A stretch of DNA of 64,000 bases from an uncultured Collinsella sp. (GCA_934650095.1 CAKUFT010000002.1:42597-106596); one strand, 5' to 3'; shown: positions 30,893 through 39,175, counted from the first letter of the stretch. The notes: a model not told the origin generated them from the sequence alone. A program made the numbers and translations.

Positions 30893-32074
30893 TTACCCGC
30901 GCGGCTTGATTTTATCACGCAGCGACTTGAGGTTCTCCAGCGCGGCGTTGAGCGTTTCATCGCGCTTGGCAAAGTGGAAGCGGATCAGATGGTTGACGGG
31001 CTCGCGGAAGAAGCTCGAGCCAGGAACGGCGCCCACGCCCACCTTTGAGGCCAGGTCCTCGCAGAAGTCGAGGTCGCTGTCGTAGCCAAACTCTGAGATG
31101 TCCATCATGACGTAGTAAGCGCCCTGCGGCACGTTGTGCGTGAGGCCGATGTTATCGAGGCCCTGGCAGAACAGGTCGCGCTTGGCGGTGTAGAGGTCGA
31201 GGACCTCCTGGTAATAGCTGTCGTCGAAGTTGAGGGCGGTGACGACAGCCTCCTGCAGGGGAGCGGCGGCGCCCACGGTGAGGAAGTCGTGGACCTTCTT
31301 GATGCGCTCGGTGATCTCGGCCGGGGCGATGGTGTAGCCCAGGCGCCAGCCGGTAATGGAGTAGGTCTTGGAAAGCGAGCTGCAGCTGATGGTGCGCTCG
31401 AACATGCCGGGCAGCGTGGCCATATAGACGTGCTCGTGGGGCGCATAGACGATGTGCTCATAGACTTCGTCGGTGATGCAGTAGACGTCGTACTTTTTGC
31501 ACAGGTCGGCGATAAAGGTGAGCTCCTCGCGCGTAAAGACCTTGCCGCAGGGGTTGGACGGGTTGCACAGGACAATGGCCTTGGGGTCGTTGTCGCGGAA
31601 GGCCGCCTCGAGGACCTCGCGATCGAAGTCGAAGGTGGGCGGGTTCAGCGGCACGTAGATGGGCTCAGCGCCCGAGAGGATCGTGTCGGCGCCGTAGTTC
31701 TCGTAGAACGGCGAGAAGATGACGACCTTGTCGCCGGGGTTCGTGACCGTCATCATGGCGGCCATCATGGCCTCGGTGGAGCCACACGTGACCACGATGT
31801 TCTCGTTAGGGTTGATCGGCATGCCCATAAAGTGCTCCTGCTTGGCGGCGAGCGCCTCGCGCATGGCCTGGGAGCCCCAGGTGATGGAGTACTGGTGATA
31901 GAGCGGCTTGGGGTCGGTGGCAATGGTGCTGAGGCTATTGAGCAGCTGCGCCGGGGGATCGAAGTCAGGGAAGCCCTGCGAGAGATTGACGGCGCCGTAC
32001 TTATTAGAGATACGCGTCATGCGGCGGATGACCGAATCGGTGAATGTCGCCGTGCGGTTGGAGAGTTCTTTCAT
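30893..32074 (-). CDS. PLP-dependent class I/II aminotransferase
   Basis: This 393-residue enzyme transfers amino groups using pyridoxal phosphate. It shows NLSQGFPDFDPP near residue 32, the glycine-rich GSTEAMMAAM region near residue 97, NPSNPCGKVFTREEL near residue 171, and the PLP lysine in SSLSKTYSITGWRLGY near residue 235. The C-terminal RFHFAKRDETLNAALENL carries the carboxylate-binding Arg. The family includes kynurenine/aromatic and methionine-type transaminases, and the substrate cannot be told from sequence. The ATG at 32074 follows GAGAGGAC; the open frame continues 53 codons upstream without a site. Confidence 0.92.
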   Translation of the reverse strand: MKELSNRTATFTDSVIRRMTRISNKYGAVNLSQGFPDFDPPAQLLNSLSTIATDPKPLYHQYSITWGSQAMREALAAKQEHFMGMPINPNENIVVTCGSTEAMMAAMMTVTNPGDKVVIFSPFYENYGADTILSGAEPIYVPLNPPTFDFDREVLEAAFRDNDPKAIVLCNPSNPCGKVFTREELTFIADLCKKYDVYCITDEVYEHIVYAPHEHVYMATLPGMFERTISCSSLSKTYSITGWRLGYTIAPAEITERIKKVHDFLTVGAAAPLQEAVVTALNFDDSYYQEVLDLYTAKRDLFCQGLDNIGLTHNVPQGAYYVMMDISEFGYDSDLDFCEDLASKVGVGAVPGSSFFREPVNHLIRFHFAKRDETLNAALENLKSLRDKIKPRG

Positions 32075-32185
32075 GCCTGTCCTCTCGAGCATTTGCAGTG
32101 GGGCAAAGTTTACTCCTATGAAACCGATGGGATTTGCTCGAAATGGGCTCGAAAAACTCTTTTCAAAATTCTTGAAAATTGGGGC

Positions 32186-32214
32186 TTGCATCGCGTGGCG
32201 TTCCTTGCAATAAT
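32186..32214 (+). promoter_or_regulatory. Promoter of the tRNA-His/tRNA-Lys cluster
   Basis: TTGCAT (32186-32191) and AATAAT (32209-32214) are 17 bases apart, 27 bases before tRNA-His. Confidence 0.55.
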
Positions 32215-32240
32215 AGTCGAGCGCGAAGCGCACAGGACAC

Positions 32241-32318
32241 GGTGGGTGTAGCTCAGTTGGCTAGAGCGACGGGTTGTGGTCCCGTAGGTCGAGGGTTCGA
32301 GTCCCTTTACCCACCCCA
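32241..32318 (+). tRNA. tRNA-His (anticodon GTG)
   Basis: The acceptor GTGGGTG pairs with TACCCAC and is extended by the G-1:C73 pair specific to tRNA-His. The anticodon stem ACGGG/CCCGT holds the loop TTGTGGT, giving GTG. The 3' CCA is encoded at 32316-32318. Confidence 0.94.
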
Positions 32319-32340
32319 GTTCTTGCTTCGTGTTGATATC

Positions 32341-32416
32341 GGGTCGTTAGCTCAGTTGGTAGAGCAGGGGACTCTTAATCCCAAGGTCCAGGGTTCGACC
32401 CCCTGACGGCCCACCA
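32341..32416 (+). tRNA. tRNA-Lys (anticodon CTT), copy 1
   Basis: The acceptor GGGTCGT pairs with ACGGCCC. The anticodon loop CTCTTAA gives CTT. The T-arm is CAGGGTTCGACCCCCTG, and CCA is encoded. Confidence 0.93.
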
Positions 32417-32430
32417 CACGATATCTCCTC

Positions 32431-32454
32431 TAAAGTCCGCCACAACGGACTTTA
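32431..32454 (+). terminator. Hairpin between the two tRNA-Lys genes
   Basis: TAAAGTCCG and CGGACTTTA form a 9-bp stem around CCACAA. No long T-run follows, so it may be a processing hairpin rather than a terminator. Confidence 0.5.
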
Positions 32455-32459
32455 GCTTT

Positions 32460-32535
32460 GGGTCGTTAGCTCAGTTGGTAGAGCAGGGGACTCTTAATCC
32501 CAAGGTCCAGGGTTCGACCCCCTGACGGCCCACCA
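32460..32535 (+). tRNA. tRNA-Lys (anticodon CTT), copy 2
   Basis: This gene is identical to copy 1 over its whole length, with CCA encoded at 32533-32535. Its 3' end is repeated at 32692-32716. Confidence 0.93.
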
Positions 32536-32540
32536 AAGCA
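32516..32540. repeat. Direct repeat, tRNA-Lys 3' end (att-like), left copy
   Basis: The last 20 bases of tRNA-Lys copy 2 plus AAGCA recur at 32692-32716 with 24 of 25 positions identical. Both copies include CCCCCTGACGGCC. Confidence 0.7.
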
Positions 32541-32544
32541 TGTT

Positions 32545-32576
32545 AAGACGGTCAACGAAAGTTGGCCGTCTTTTTG
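32545..32576 (+). terminator. Terminator of the tRNA cluster
   Basis: AAGACGGTCAAC pairs with GTTGGCCGTCTT around GAAA, followed by T-rich sequence. Confidence 0.88.
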
Positions 32577-32691
32577 TTGACCTCACATGGGGTCGAACCC
32601 GAAAGGGCGCGAAGCTGAGGAAATGCGTAAGCATTTACCAGCGCAGCGCGCAAGGCGCGAAGCACCGCAGCGGCCGCCTGCGAAGCAGGCT

Positions 32692-32716
32692 GACCCCCTG
32701 ACGGCCAACCAAAGCA
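32692..32716. repeat. Direct repeat of the tRNA-Lys 3' end (att-like), right copy
   Basis: This partial tRNA copy differs at one base from 32516-32540. The 150 bp between the copies hold no gene; they contain an inverted T-arm-like GGGGTCGAACCC (32589-32600) and GC-rich short repeats. The dinD-like gene ends 12 bp beyond. Confidence 0.7.
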
Positions 32717-32727
32717 ACCCGGTATAT

Positions 32728-33588
32728 TTACAAATTGAGTCTGCCCTGTGGATCGGTGAAGCCGTCCGTACCCTCTTTGAGCTTCTTCTCGTCTGCCTTC
32801 ACGCGGCGCTCGAGTTTTTTCGTGTCCTCGGCAGGCGGCAGATTCTCGGGGACAATTCCGCGGTCGAGGAGACTGCCGCGCACACTTGTGTTGTTCTCGA
32901 TGTGCTCTTGCTTGATCTGGTCTAGACCGTACAGGTCGTGCTCCTCGGCGTTGAAGGCTGTCATCGAGTTCGTGAGGTCTTTTGCTTTGATGAGGACATC
33001 GGCCAACCTGTCCGCTAGCGCCGCGCTCTTGGGCACGCCAAGCTGCTGCTTCATTTCCGCCGTGCTTTTGCCGCCGAATAACGCCTCGTCGCCCTTCGAC
33101 TTGATGATCGCGAATCCTTTGGAGTCCACGCCGCGCTTGAACGCGATGCCCGAGAGCTGTTTCTCTGAATCGGATAGCGAGTGGCGCGCCTGCAATCGCT
33201 GAATCTCGGCGAAGCGTTGCTCTATGAGCTCCTGACGACGTGTCTGTACGGCAAAGTAAGCCTGGGCGAGTGCGATCTCCGGCTTGATCGGGTCTCCGTT
33301 CTGGGCGATTAAATAGCACGCATAGCGAGTCAGTTTATAGTCTTTGACGGCCTTTTGACCTATTCCGGTTGGGACTATTTTGCTGGTCTCAGCAAAATAG
33401 GAAACAACTGGCATTTCGTTGACTTCACACGATGCCATAGCCCTCTTTATCGCAGTCTCAAAATTTCGCCATTGGGTGTAACCGAGGGGTTCCATTAAAT
33501 CGCGCGCAAGCCAATACTCGACGCCGTTCTCCTCATGGGCGTAGCTATCAAGTTTTACACGCCACTTCTCGATATCTCTTCTGTCCAT
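32728..33588 (-). CDS. dinD: DinD-like protein (BRO-N antirepressor-related)
   Basis: This 286-residue protein resembles DinD of enterobacteria, a DNA-damage-induced protein reported to affect RecA filaments. It has an N-terminal BRO-N-like domain: YWLARDLMEPLGYTQWRNFETAIKRA at about residues 25-50, then RYACYLIAQNGDPIKPEIALAQAYFAVQTRRQE near residue 88. The DinD-specific FGGKSTAEMKQQLGVPKSAALADRLADVLIKAKDL follows near residue 172. The start ATG at 33588 follows AAAGGAAGAG. Codon use is more AT-rich than the neighbours, and the gene abuts a duplicated tRNA-Lys end. Both points suggest arrival on a mobile element. Confidence 0.85.
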   Translation of the reverse strand: MDRRDIEKWRVKLDSYAHEENGVEYWLARDLMEPLGYTQWRNFETAIKRAMASCEVNEMPVVSYFAETSKIVPTGIGQKAVKDYKLTRYACYLIAQNGDPIKPEIALAQAYFAVQTRRQELIEQRFAEIQRLQARHSLSDSEKQLSGIAFKRGVDSKGFAIIKSKGDEALFGGKSTAEMKQQLGVPKSAALADRLADVLIKAKDLTNSMTAFNAEEHDLYGLDQIKQEHIENNTSVRGSLLDRGIVPENLPPAEDTKKLERRVKADEKKLKEGTDGFTDPQGRLNL

Positions 33589-33749
33589 ATCTCTTCCTTT
33601 CTGCTCGTTTGTCTACGCGGACTTTGTCGACTCTGTATTCAGAATGAGAATACTCGCCCGTGCGGACACGAATGGGTCCCGTGTCGCTTCAAACTCGCGG
33701 GACCCATTAATATCGAGAAGTTGTGTTCCGTTCTAGATCGGTGTCCAGT

Positions 33750-35276
33750 TTAGTCCGCTCGATAGTGTGATCCGAGGCTTTCGGTTCGTTTGCGCATGGC
33801 TTTGATCATCTCGGTTGCCAGCTGAATTTGCGATTGCAGGCGAGCGAGGGCCGCGATTTCGCTGTCCTGGGCGTTTTGCATTCTCAAGGCTTCGGATTCG
33901 GACTTCAGACCTTCAAGTTCATGCAACGCCGAGGACAGGCCCGACTCGGTACGGTTGATCATGCAGTAGGTACTCATCGTGCGTTTGAGGCTGCGTGTCA
34001 GGCGCTCTGCATCTGCCTTGGCGAGGCCGCGCTGGGGGAGGGCGACATCCGTCTTCAGGAGCGTCTCAGAGGCGTCCTGTGCCGCTTGCGCCGCCGATGC
34101 GCCGGCAATGCGTCCAAAGACGATGCCGTTGGCGCTCGACAGGCCGCCGATGCGGTCGGCGCCGTGCATGCCGCCTGTCGCCTCACCGCAGGCGTAGAGG
34201 CCCTCAACGCCCGTGTATGCGGTCTTGTCGATTTTGATACCACCGTTGGCGGCGTGGGCATACATCGCCACGCGCATCTCGTCGGTCGGCGCGATGCCGT
34301 GCTCGTCTTGTAGCCAGGTGGCAAAGGTCTGCACAAACTCGGGGATGTCCTCGCGGGGGAAGTCGTAGTGGAGCGCCAAGCCTTCGGCGCCTGCTTGATC
34401 GATGGCAAGATCGATGGCGCGGGAAGCCAGGCGCGAAGTGAAGGGGCCATATCCGGAGCGCTGCTCAAGCAGATCGTTTAGCTTGCCGTCGGCAATATCG
34501 ACCGGCTGGTCGAACTTGACGTAGCGCCAGGTCTTTTCGTTAAAGACCAGGTTGCGCTTGGGCTCGATGAAGCCGGGCATCATCTGCATGAACTCTATAT
34601 TAGTAAGCGATGCGCCGTGCACCAGCGCGATAGCCTGTGATGAGCTGAGCACGTCGGCGGAAGTGAGGCTGCGCTCGAACAGCCCACCCGTGCCGCCCGC
34701 AGCGACGATCGTGGCCTTGGCAGCAAAGGGCACAATTCGATCTTTGGTGAGGTCGTAGAGCACGGCGCCGGTGATCCTGCCGTCCGTATCTTCAATAAGG
34801 TCGATAAGCTCATGGCGGGGGAGCAGGCGAATACCGAGCGACTCGATCCGGGTCGTCAGAGCGTCCTCAAGGGGCTTGCGGGTGAGGCCGCGCCACATGC
34901 GCGTCTTGTGGTCAAAGCAGGGGATAAATTGCTTTTGCTGGGCACTCTCGGCACTTTGCGGACGCTGGAGCTCAACACCCAGGTCCTTCTCGAGCCAGGT
35001 AATCGCCTGGGGAATGCCGTGGACGAACGTCTGGACGAGCTCGGGGTCGGCGACACCGCCACCGACGGTCTGGATGGTGTCGATGAGATTCTGCTCGTCG
35101 GCCTCGTCGACGGGCCCGATAAGGCCGAGGCCCCAGGTGCCCGGGAAGAAGCTCGATCCGCTCATGGTCTTGCCGGCGCTCGCCACGGTGACGGTCGCAC
35201 CCGCGCGTGCCGCCTCGATGGCAGCGCAGAGGCCTGCAATGCCAGATCCAATTACCAGTACATCAGTCGATTCCAT
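33750..35276 (-). CDS. FAD-dependent oxidoreductase of the fumarate reductase/L-aspartate oxidase family
   Basis: This 508-residue flavoprotein has the N-terminal dinucleotide-binding motif VLVIGSGIAGLCAAIEAARAG, then SFFPGTWGLGLIGP, and the family's catalytic-domain signature near residue 340, AANGGIKIDKTAYTGVEGLYACGEATGGMHGADRIGGLSSANGIVFG. It resembles SdhA/FrdA and NadB proteins. No nadA, nadC or electron-transfer subunit is adjacent, and no signal peptide is seen. It is therefore probably a soluble oxidoreductase of unknown substrate. A C-terminal helical bundle matches the family. The ATG at 35276 follows GAAAGGAA. Confidence 0.85.
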   Translation of the reverse strand: MESTDVLVIGSGIAGLCAAIEAARAGATVTVASAGKTMSGSSFFPGTWGLGLIGPVDEADEQNLIDTIQTVGGGVADPELVQTFVHGIPQAITWLEKDLGVELQRPQSAESAQQKQFIPCFDHKTRMWRGLTRKPLEDALTTRIESLGIRLLPRHELIDLIEDTDGRITGAVLYDLTKDRIVPFAAKATIVAAGGTGGLFERSLTSADVLSSSQAIALVHGASLTNIEFMQMMPGFIEPKRNLVFNEKTWRYVKFDQPVDIADGKLNDLLEQRSGYGPFTSRLASRAIDLAIDQAGAEGLALHYDFPREDIPEFVQTFATWLQDEHGIAPTDEMRVAMYAHAANGGIKIDKTAYTGVEGLYACGEATGGMHGADRIGGLSSANGIVFGRIAGASAAQAAQDASETLLKTDVALPQRGLAKADAERLTRSLKRTMSTYCMINRTESGLSSALHELEGLKSESEALRMQNAQDSEIAALARLQSQIQLATEMIKAMRKRTESLGSHYRAD

Positions 35277-35412
35277 CGGATTCCTTTCTCGTCCGGCGCA
35301 TTGTCGCACGGGCGCTCGCCAAAGGCACCGAAAAGATTCCGTTAATCGGTAAAGGGCCGATATCGCAGGTGGACGTCGCGGACACTTGGACGCTCCACTC
35401 CATCCCTCATTG

Positions 35413-35480
35413 AGTTGCGGTGGAATATGGACTGTTTTGGCTCATTTTAGGGGCTAATCAGTCCATATTTCACCGCAACT
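35413..35480. repeat. Family B palindromic repeat, copy 2
   Basis: Arms at 35413-35434 and 35459-35480 match in 21 of 22 positions. The arm begins AGTTGCGGTGGAATATGGAC, clearly related to 18077-18101. It lies between the FAD gene's promoter side and the GGGtGRT operon's terminator. Confidence 0.8.
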
Positions 35481-35510
35481 GATATATCGGCGTTAGCTGC
35501 CCTCGGGAAT

Positions 35511-35544
35511 AAAAAAGAGCCGCTATCCGGGTGGATAGCGGCTC
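35511..35544 (-). terminator. Terminator of the GGGtGRT/NifU-like operon
   Basis: GAGCCGCTATCC pairs with GGATAGCGGCTC around GGGT (read leftward ACCC), followed leftward by T6. Confidence 0.88.
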
Positions 35545-35579
35545 CAAGGCTCAAGTATGTGAGCATCGCGCGGGCGCGA

Positions 35580-36584
35580 TTAGGCCTTGAGGGCCTCCTC
35601 GACGGCGACAGCGCAGGCGACGGTGGCACCGACCATGGGGTTGTTACCCATGCCGATGAGACCCATCATGTCGACGTGCGCAGGCACGGAGGAAGAACCG
35701 GCGAACTGGGCGTCGGAGTGCATACGGCCCATGGTATCGGTCATGCCGTAAGAGGCAGGGCCGGCGCCCATGTTGTCCGGGTGCAGGGTACGGCCAGTGC
35801 CGCCACCAGAAGCGACGGAGAAGTACTTCTTGCCAGCCTCGATGCGCTCCTTCTTGTAGGTGCCAGCGACGGGGTGCTGGAAGCGCGTGGGGTTGGTGGA
35901 GTTACCGGTGATCGAGATGTCGACGTTCTCGTGCCACATGATGGCAACGCCCTCGCGGACGTCGTCGGAGCCGTAGCAGTTAACGGCAGCGCGGGGACCA
36001 TCGGAGTAGGGGATGGTCTCGACGACCTTGAGCTCGCCCGTGTAGTAGTCGAACTGGGTCTTCACGTAGGTGAAGCCGTTGATGCGGGCGATGATCTGAG
36101 CAGCGTCCTTGCCCAGACCGTTGAGGATGACGCGCAGCGGCTTCTTACGAGCCTTGTTGGCGTTCAGAGCCAGGCCGATAGCGCCCTCAGCGGCAGCAAA
36201 GGACTCGTGGCCAGCCAGGAAGGCGAAGCACTCGGTGTCGTCGGAGAGCAGCATAGCGCCCAGGTTGCCGTGGCCCAGACCGACCTTGCGGTCCTCGGCG
36301 ACGGAGCCGGGAACGGTGAAGGCCTGGATGCCCTCGCCGATGATGGCGGCAGCCTCAGAAGCGGACTTGGCGCCACGCTTGACAGCGAGAGCGCAGCCGA
36401 GGGTGTAGGCCCACTCAGCGTTCTGGAAGGCGATGGACTGGGTGTTGTTGACGATCTCACGCGGGTTGAAGCCCTTGTCGGTGCAGATCTGCAGAGCTTC
36501 CTCGAGGGAGGCGATGCCGTTGTCGGCGAGGCACTTGTTGATCTTGTCAGCGCGGCGCTCGTAACCTTCGAACGTAACAGTCAT
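35580..36584 (-). CDS. GGGtGRT family protein
   Basis: This 334-residue protein contains the eponymous motif GGGTGRT in VASGGGTGRTLHPDNMGAGPASYG near residue 255. It also has GLGHGNLGAMLLSDDTECFAFLAGHESFAAAEGAIG near residue 100. It is a conserved protein of anaerobes with no established function. The gene starts 18 bp after the upstream NifU-like gene ends, so the two form an operon. The constant pairing with an iron-sulfur scaffold relative suggests a role in cluster handling or cluster-dependent chemistry, but this is inference. The start ATG at 36584 is preceded by AAAGGGAGGGAAATA. Confidence 0.9.
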   Translation of the reverse strand: MTVTFEGYERRADKINKCLADNGIASLEEALQICTDKGFNPREIVNNTQSIAFQNAEWAYTLGCALAVKRGAKSASEAAAIIGEGIQAFTVPGSVAEDRKVGLGHGNLGAMLLSDDTECFAFLAGHESFAAAEGAIGLALNANKARKKPLRVILNGLGKDAAQIIARINGFTYVKTQFDYYTGELKVVETIPYSDGPRAAVNCYGSDDVREGVAIMWHENVDISITGNSTNPTRFQHPVAGTYKKERIEAGKKYFSVASGGGTGRTLHPDNMGAGPASYGMTDTMGRMHSDAQFAGSSSVPAHVDMMGLIGMGNNPMVGATVACAVAVEEALKA

Positions 36585-36602
36585 AGTTATTTCCCTCCCT
36601 TT

Positions 36603-37337
36603 CTACTCGTGAACCGGGAACACGCTGGCGACGGAGTGAGTCTCCTCGTCGGTGCGCGGGTCGATGTACTTGGCAGCGTTCTCCCACTGACCATAGTGGC
36701 CCATGGCGCCAGCGATGGCCTCCTCGGGGGTCTTGCCGGCCTTGACGGCGTCGGTGAACTTGCCGAGGTTCAGGAACTCGAATGCGATGATCTCGTTCTT
36801 GTCGTTGAGAGCCATGCGGGTGACGTAGCCCTGAGCGAGCTCGAGGTAACGAGCGCCCTTGGCCTTGGTGCCGAACATGGTGCCGACCTGAGAGCGAAGG
36901 CCCTTGCCGAGGTCGTCGAGGGAGGCGCCCACGGGCAGGCCGCCCTCGGAGAACGCGGTCTGGCTGCGGCCGTAAACGATCTGCAGGAAGATCTCGCGCA
37001 TAGCAACGTTGATGGCGTCGCAGACGAGGTCGGTGTTGAGGGCCTCGAGGATGGTCTTACCGGGAAGGATCTCGGAAGCCATGGCGGCAGAGTGGGTCAT
37101 GCCCGAGCAGCCGATGGTCTCAACGAGGGCCTCCTCGATGATGCCGTCCTTGACGTTCAGCGTGAGCTTGCAGGCGCCCTGCTGAGGTGCGCACCAACCC
37201 ACACCGTGCGTAAGACCGGAGATGTCGGAAATCTCCTTAGCCTGGACCCACTTGCCCTCCTCGGGGATGGGTGCGGGGCCGTGGTATGCACCCTTGGCAA
37301 CGGGGCACATGTTCTCCACTTCCTGTGAGTACTGCAT
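36603..37337 (-). CDS. NifU/IscU-like iron-sulfur cluster scaffold protein, partner of GGGtGRT
   Basis: This 244-residue protein has an IscU-like core. GVGWCAPQQGACKLTLNVKDGIIEEALVETIGCSGMTHSAAMASEILPGKTILEAL lies at about residues 46-100, with Cys residues at the cluster-ligand-like places (GWC, GAC, GCSG). A further Cys is in TDLVCDAINVA. The remaining ~130 residues extend beyond classical IscU and may be specific to this pairing. The ATG at 37337 follows GAGGAGAGG. It is distinct from the SufU gene near 39.2 kb, so the window holds two scaffold-like proteins. Confidence 0.88.
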   Translation of the reverse strand: MQYSQEVENMCPVAKGAYHGPAPIPEEGKWVQAKEISDISGLTHGVGWCAPQQGACKLTLNVKDGIIEEALVETIGCSGMTHSAAMASEILPGKTILEALNTDLVCDAINVAMREIFLQIVYGRSQTAFSEGGLPVGASLDDLGKGLRSQVGTMFGTKAKGARYLELAQGYVTRMALNDKNEIIAFEFLNLGKFTDAVKAGKTPEEAIAGAMGHYGQWENAAKYIDPRTDEETHSVASVFPVHE

Positions 37338-37740
37338 GCCTCTCCTCTCTATCGTGTTGGCGTCCCGTCTGGGGGTCATGGCTGGCGATTGCCGGGCGAC
37401 CCTTCGAAAGGGACATGACATGCAGCCCCTATAATACCGCGAAATGCACGGAATATTCGGCGAACGGCTCAGTTTTCGTAGCGAGAAGCGTGGAACTTTT
37501 AATTGAAGCGGTTTAACTTAGCATTTTGTGGTCGCGAACTTCCGCAGAGGGGGTCAGTCCTGGGCAAGCTTTTGGTCAGCTCTTGTATGCGTTGCGGGGG
37601 CTGACCTGTTGCAACGGTGCCGTTCGCCGCTTGTTTACTGCCTTTGGCCGCGCGAGAGTATTGTTTTGCGTGAATGTTTTGATGGCACGCTTCAATCGTG
37701 CTGTATTGGATGGCAATCAGATCCCGGCGAAGGGAGCGCC
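37338..37740. other. Divergent intergenic region between the NifU-like and RAYT genes
   Basis: No gene is supported; the RAYT frame stays open far upstream, but only the ATG at 37741 has a ribosome site. A hairpin GGTCAGC/GGCTGACC lies at about 37574-37607. Leftward, TATTAT (complement of 37430-37435) is a possible -10 box for the NifU-like gene. Confidence 0.5.
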
Positions 37741-38544
37741 ATGCAGCGCGTTTGGAGAACGGTTACCGGCTTTTACCATGTCTGTGCCCGCGGTGTGGGC
37801 AAGCAGCTCATCTTTGAGGGCGATGAAGACCGGTGGGAGTTTTTGGAGCTGATGCGCGACTGCTGCCACGATGCCCAGGTAACGATCGTGGCATGGTGTC
37901 TCATGGGCGACCACGTGGATCTGGTGCTTTTGGATTACGAGGACGAAATGAGCGCAGCCATGCAGCGGTTGCTGCTGACGTATGCTCGTCGGTTCAATAA
38001 ACGTACCGGGCGCACGGGCCATCTGTTTCGAGACCGTTTTGAGCGCCGCTCGCTCGATACCGACTGGCAGGTGATGGAGGCTATTCGCTCCGTGCACGTC
38101 GATCCGCAGGAGGTGGGCATCAGTCTCATTGAGCGTTATCCCTGGAGCAGCTTTGCCGAGTATCTACGGGCCTATGACAACGATATGACGAGGGGATTTT
38201 CCGACCCGTCTTGCGTGCTTGAGCTTTTTGGTTCTGCCAAGGCCTTTATTGCCTATTCGCTTTCGACGCCCGATGCCTGCGAGCCTGCGATGCCCGATAT
38301 GGAAGAGACGGAGTGGGAGCGGCGCGCCTTTGCCGAAAAGCTGGCGAAGGGCCTCGGGGTTTCGCTCCACGAGGTTAAAGCCGCATCGTCGGCGCAGCGC
38401 AATATCGTTATTCTTGGATTGCATGATGCCGGATTTACGGTGCGTCAGATTGAGCGGTATACGGGTATTGGCAAAAGTACCGTTTCTCGCATTGTGCGCG
38501 CCCGTGCGCCAGCGGCGGTGCTGACTGGTGGAAACGTGGTGTAG
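37741..38544 (+). CDS. REP-associated tyrosine transposase (RAYT, Y1_Tnp) with altered HUH motif
   Basis: This 267-residue protein matches RAYT transposases, single-strand DNA enzymes that act on dispersed palindromes. Typical parts are GFYHVCARGVGKQLIFEGDEDRWEFLELM, the region IVAWCLMGDHVDLVLLDY near residue 60, and LLLTYARRFNKRTGRTGHLFRDRFERR near residue 80, where the catalytic Tyr of helix D is expected. IRSVHVDPQEVGI and YPWSSFAEYL follow. The metal-binding HxH is HVD here, so the second His is Asp. A C-terminal helix-turn-helix (FTVRQIERYTGIGKSTVSRIVRAR) is present. The ATG at 37741 follows GAAGGGAG. Activity is uncertain. Confidence 0.9.
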   Translation: MQRVWRTVTGFYHVCARGVGKQLIFEGDEDRWEFLELMRDCCHDAQVTIVAWCLMGDHVDLVLLDYEDEMSAAMQRLLLTYARRFNKRTGRTGHLFRDRFERRSLDTDWQVMEAIRSVHVDPQEVGISLIERYPWSSFAEYLRAYDNDMTRGFSDPSCVLELFGSAKAFIAYSLSTPDACEPAMPDMEETEWERRAFAEKLAKGLGVSLHEVKAASSAQRNIVILGLHDAGFTVRQIERYTGIGKSTVSRIVRARAPAAVLTGGNVV

Positions 38545-39141
38545 GGCCGCCTGTGCACCGCAGCCGGGGTCGCCCATACGCCACAGCCATTGTTCTAAAA
38601 GCTTGGTACGGTAACTGCGCATCTAGATTTGCATAGAACGGTCGCCTTCATGTATAAAATAACGGCTTTGTTCGGTTTTGCCTGTGCCTACCCCCGTCTA
38701 CTCCGTGCAAAAAGCGGAGTATTCAGCATCGTGGTACTGTCGGCACCGTCGCAATCTTGAAACATACGGGCTCCGAAGCTATTTGTGCCTACCGATGAGC
38801 CTCCGAAGCTCATGTCTGCACCCCCTGAGACCTCGATGCTCGTTCTAGATCGCGATATAAAGGCGACTTGAGATGTTGATTAACGCTTCCGATGCGTATG
38901 CACGCAACTTGGCGTGCTGAATACTCGCAAAAATGCACGCCGCACCCTAGGGGACCCTTCTGCGGCAGGCGCGAGGCGTGCCGAAGCTCAGTAGGATAGG
39001 GCTTGGCACTTTGCTTAGAGTGCCTGTGGCCCTGCCCCAAGCCTTTGGTACTGGGGAAAACGCTCGTGTTCGCGGTTGGCCGTGTGATAAATGACAGACG
39101 GGGCGCCGGGCGCGCAGACTTTGTGTGTCCGAGGCGTTATG
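38545..39141. other. Long gene-free stretch after the RAYT gene, with short inverted repeats
   Basis: No protein or known RNA was found here. GAGTATTCAGCA (38717-38728) and its perfect complement (38915-38926) lie 186 bp apart, and CTCCGTGC/GCGGAG form a hairpin at 38701-38719. The phrase CTCCGAAGCT is repeated at 38770-38779 and 38802-38811. The region may hold RAYT substrate repeats or a degraded gene. Confidence 0.45.
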
Positions 39142-39175
39142 AAAAAGCCGAGCCACCCGTATTGGGCGGCTCGGC
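39142..39175 (-). terminator. Terminator of the suf operon
   Basis: Read leftward, GCCGAGCCGCCC pairs with GGGTGGCTCGGC around AATAC, followed by T5. It lies 30 bp past the sufU stop. Confidence 0.88.

Noticed and set aside
32577-32691. A further tRNA gene suggested by GGGGTCGAACCC
   Set aside because: Only an inverted T-arm-like piece is present, with no acceptor or anticodon stem.
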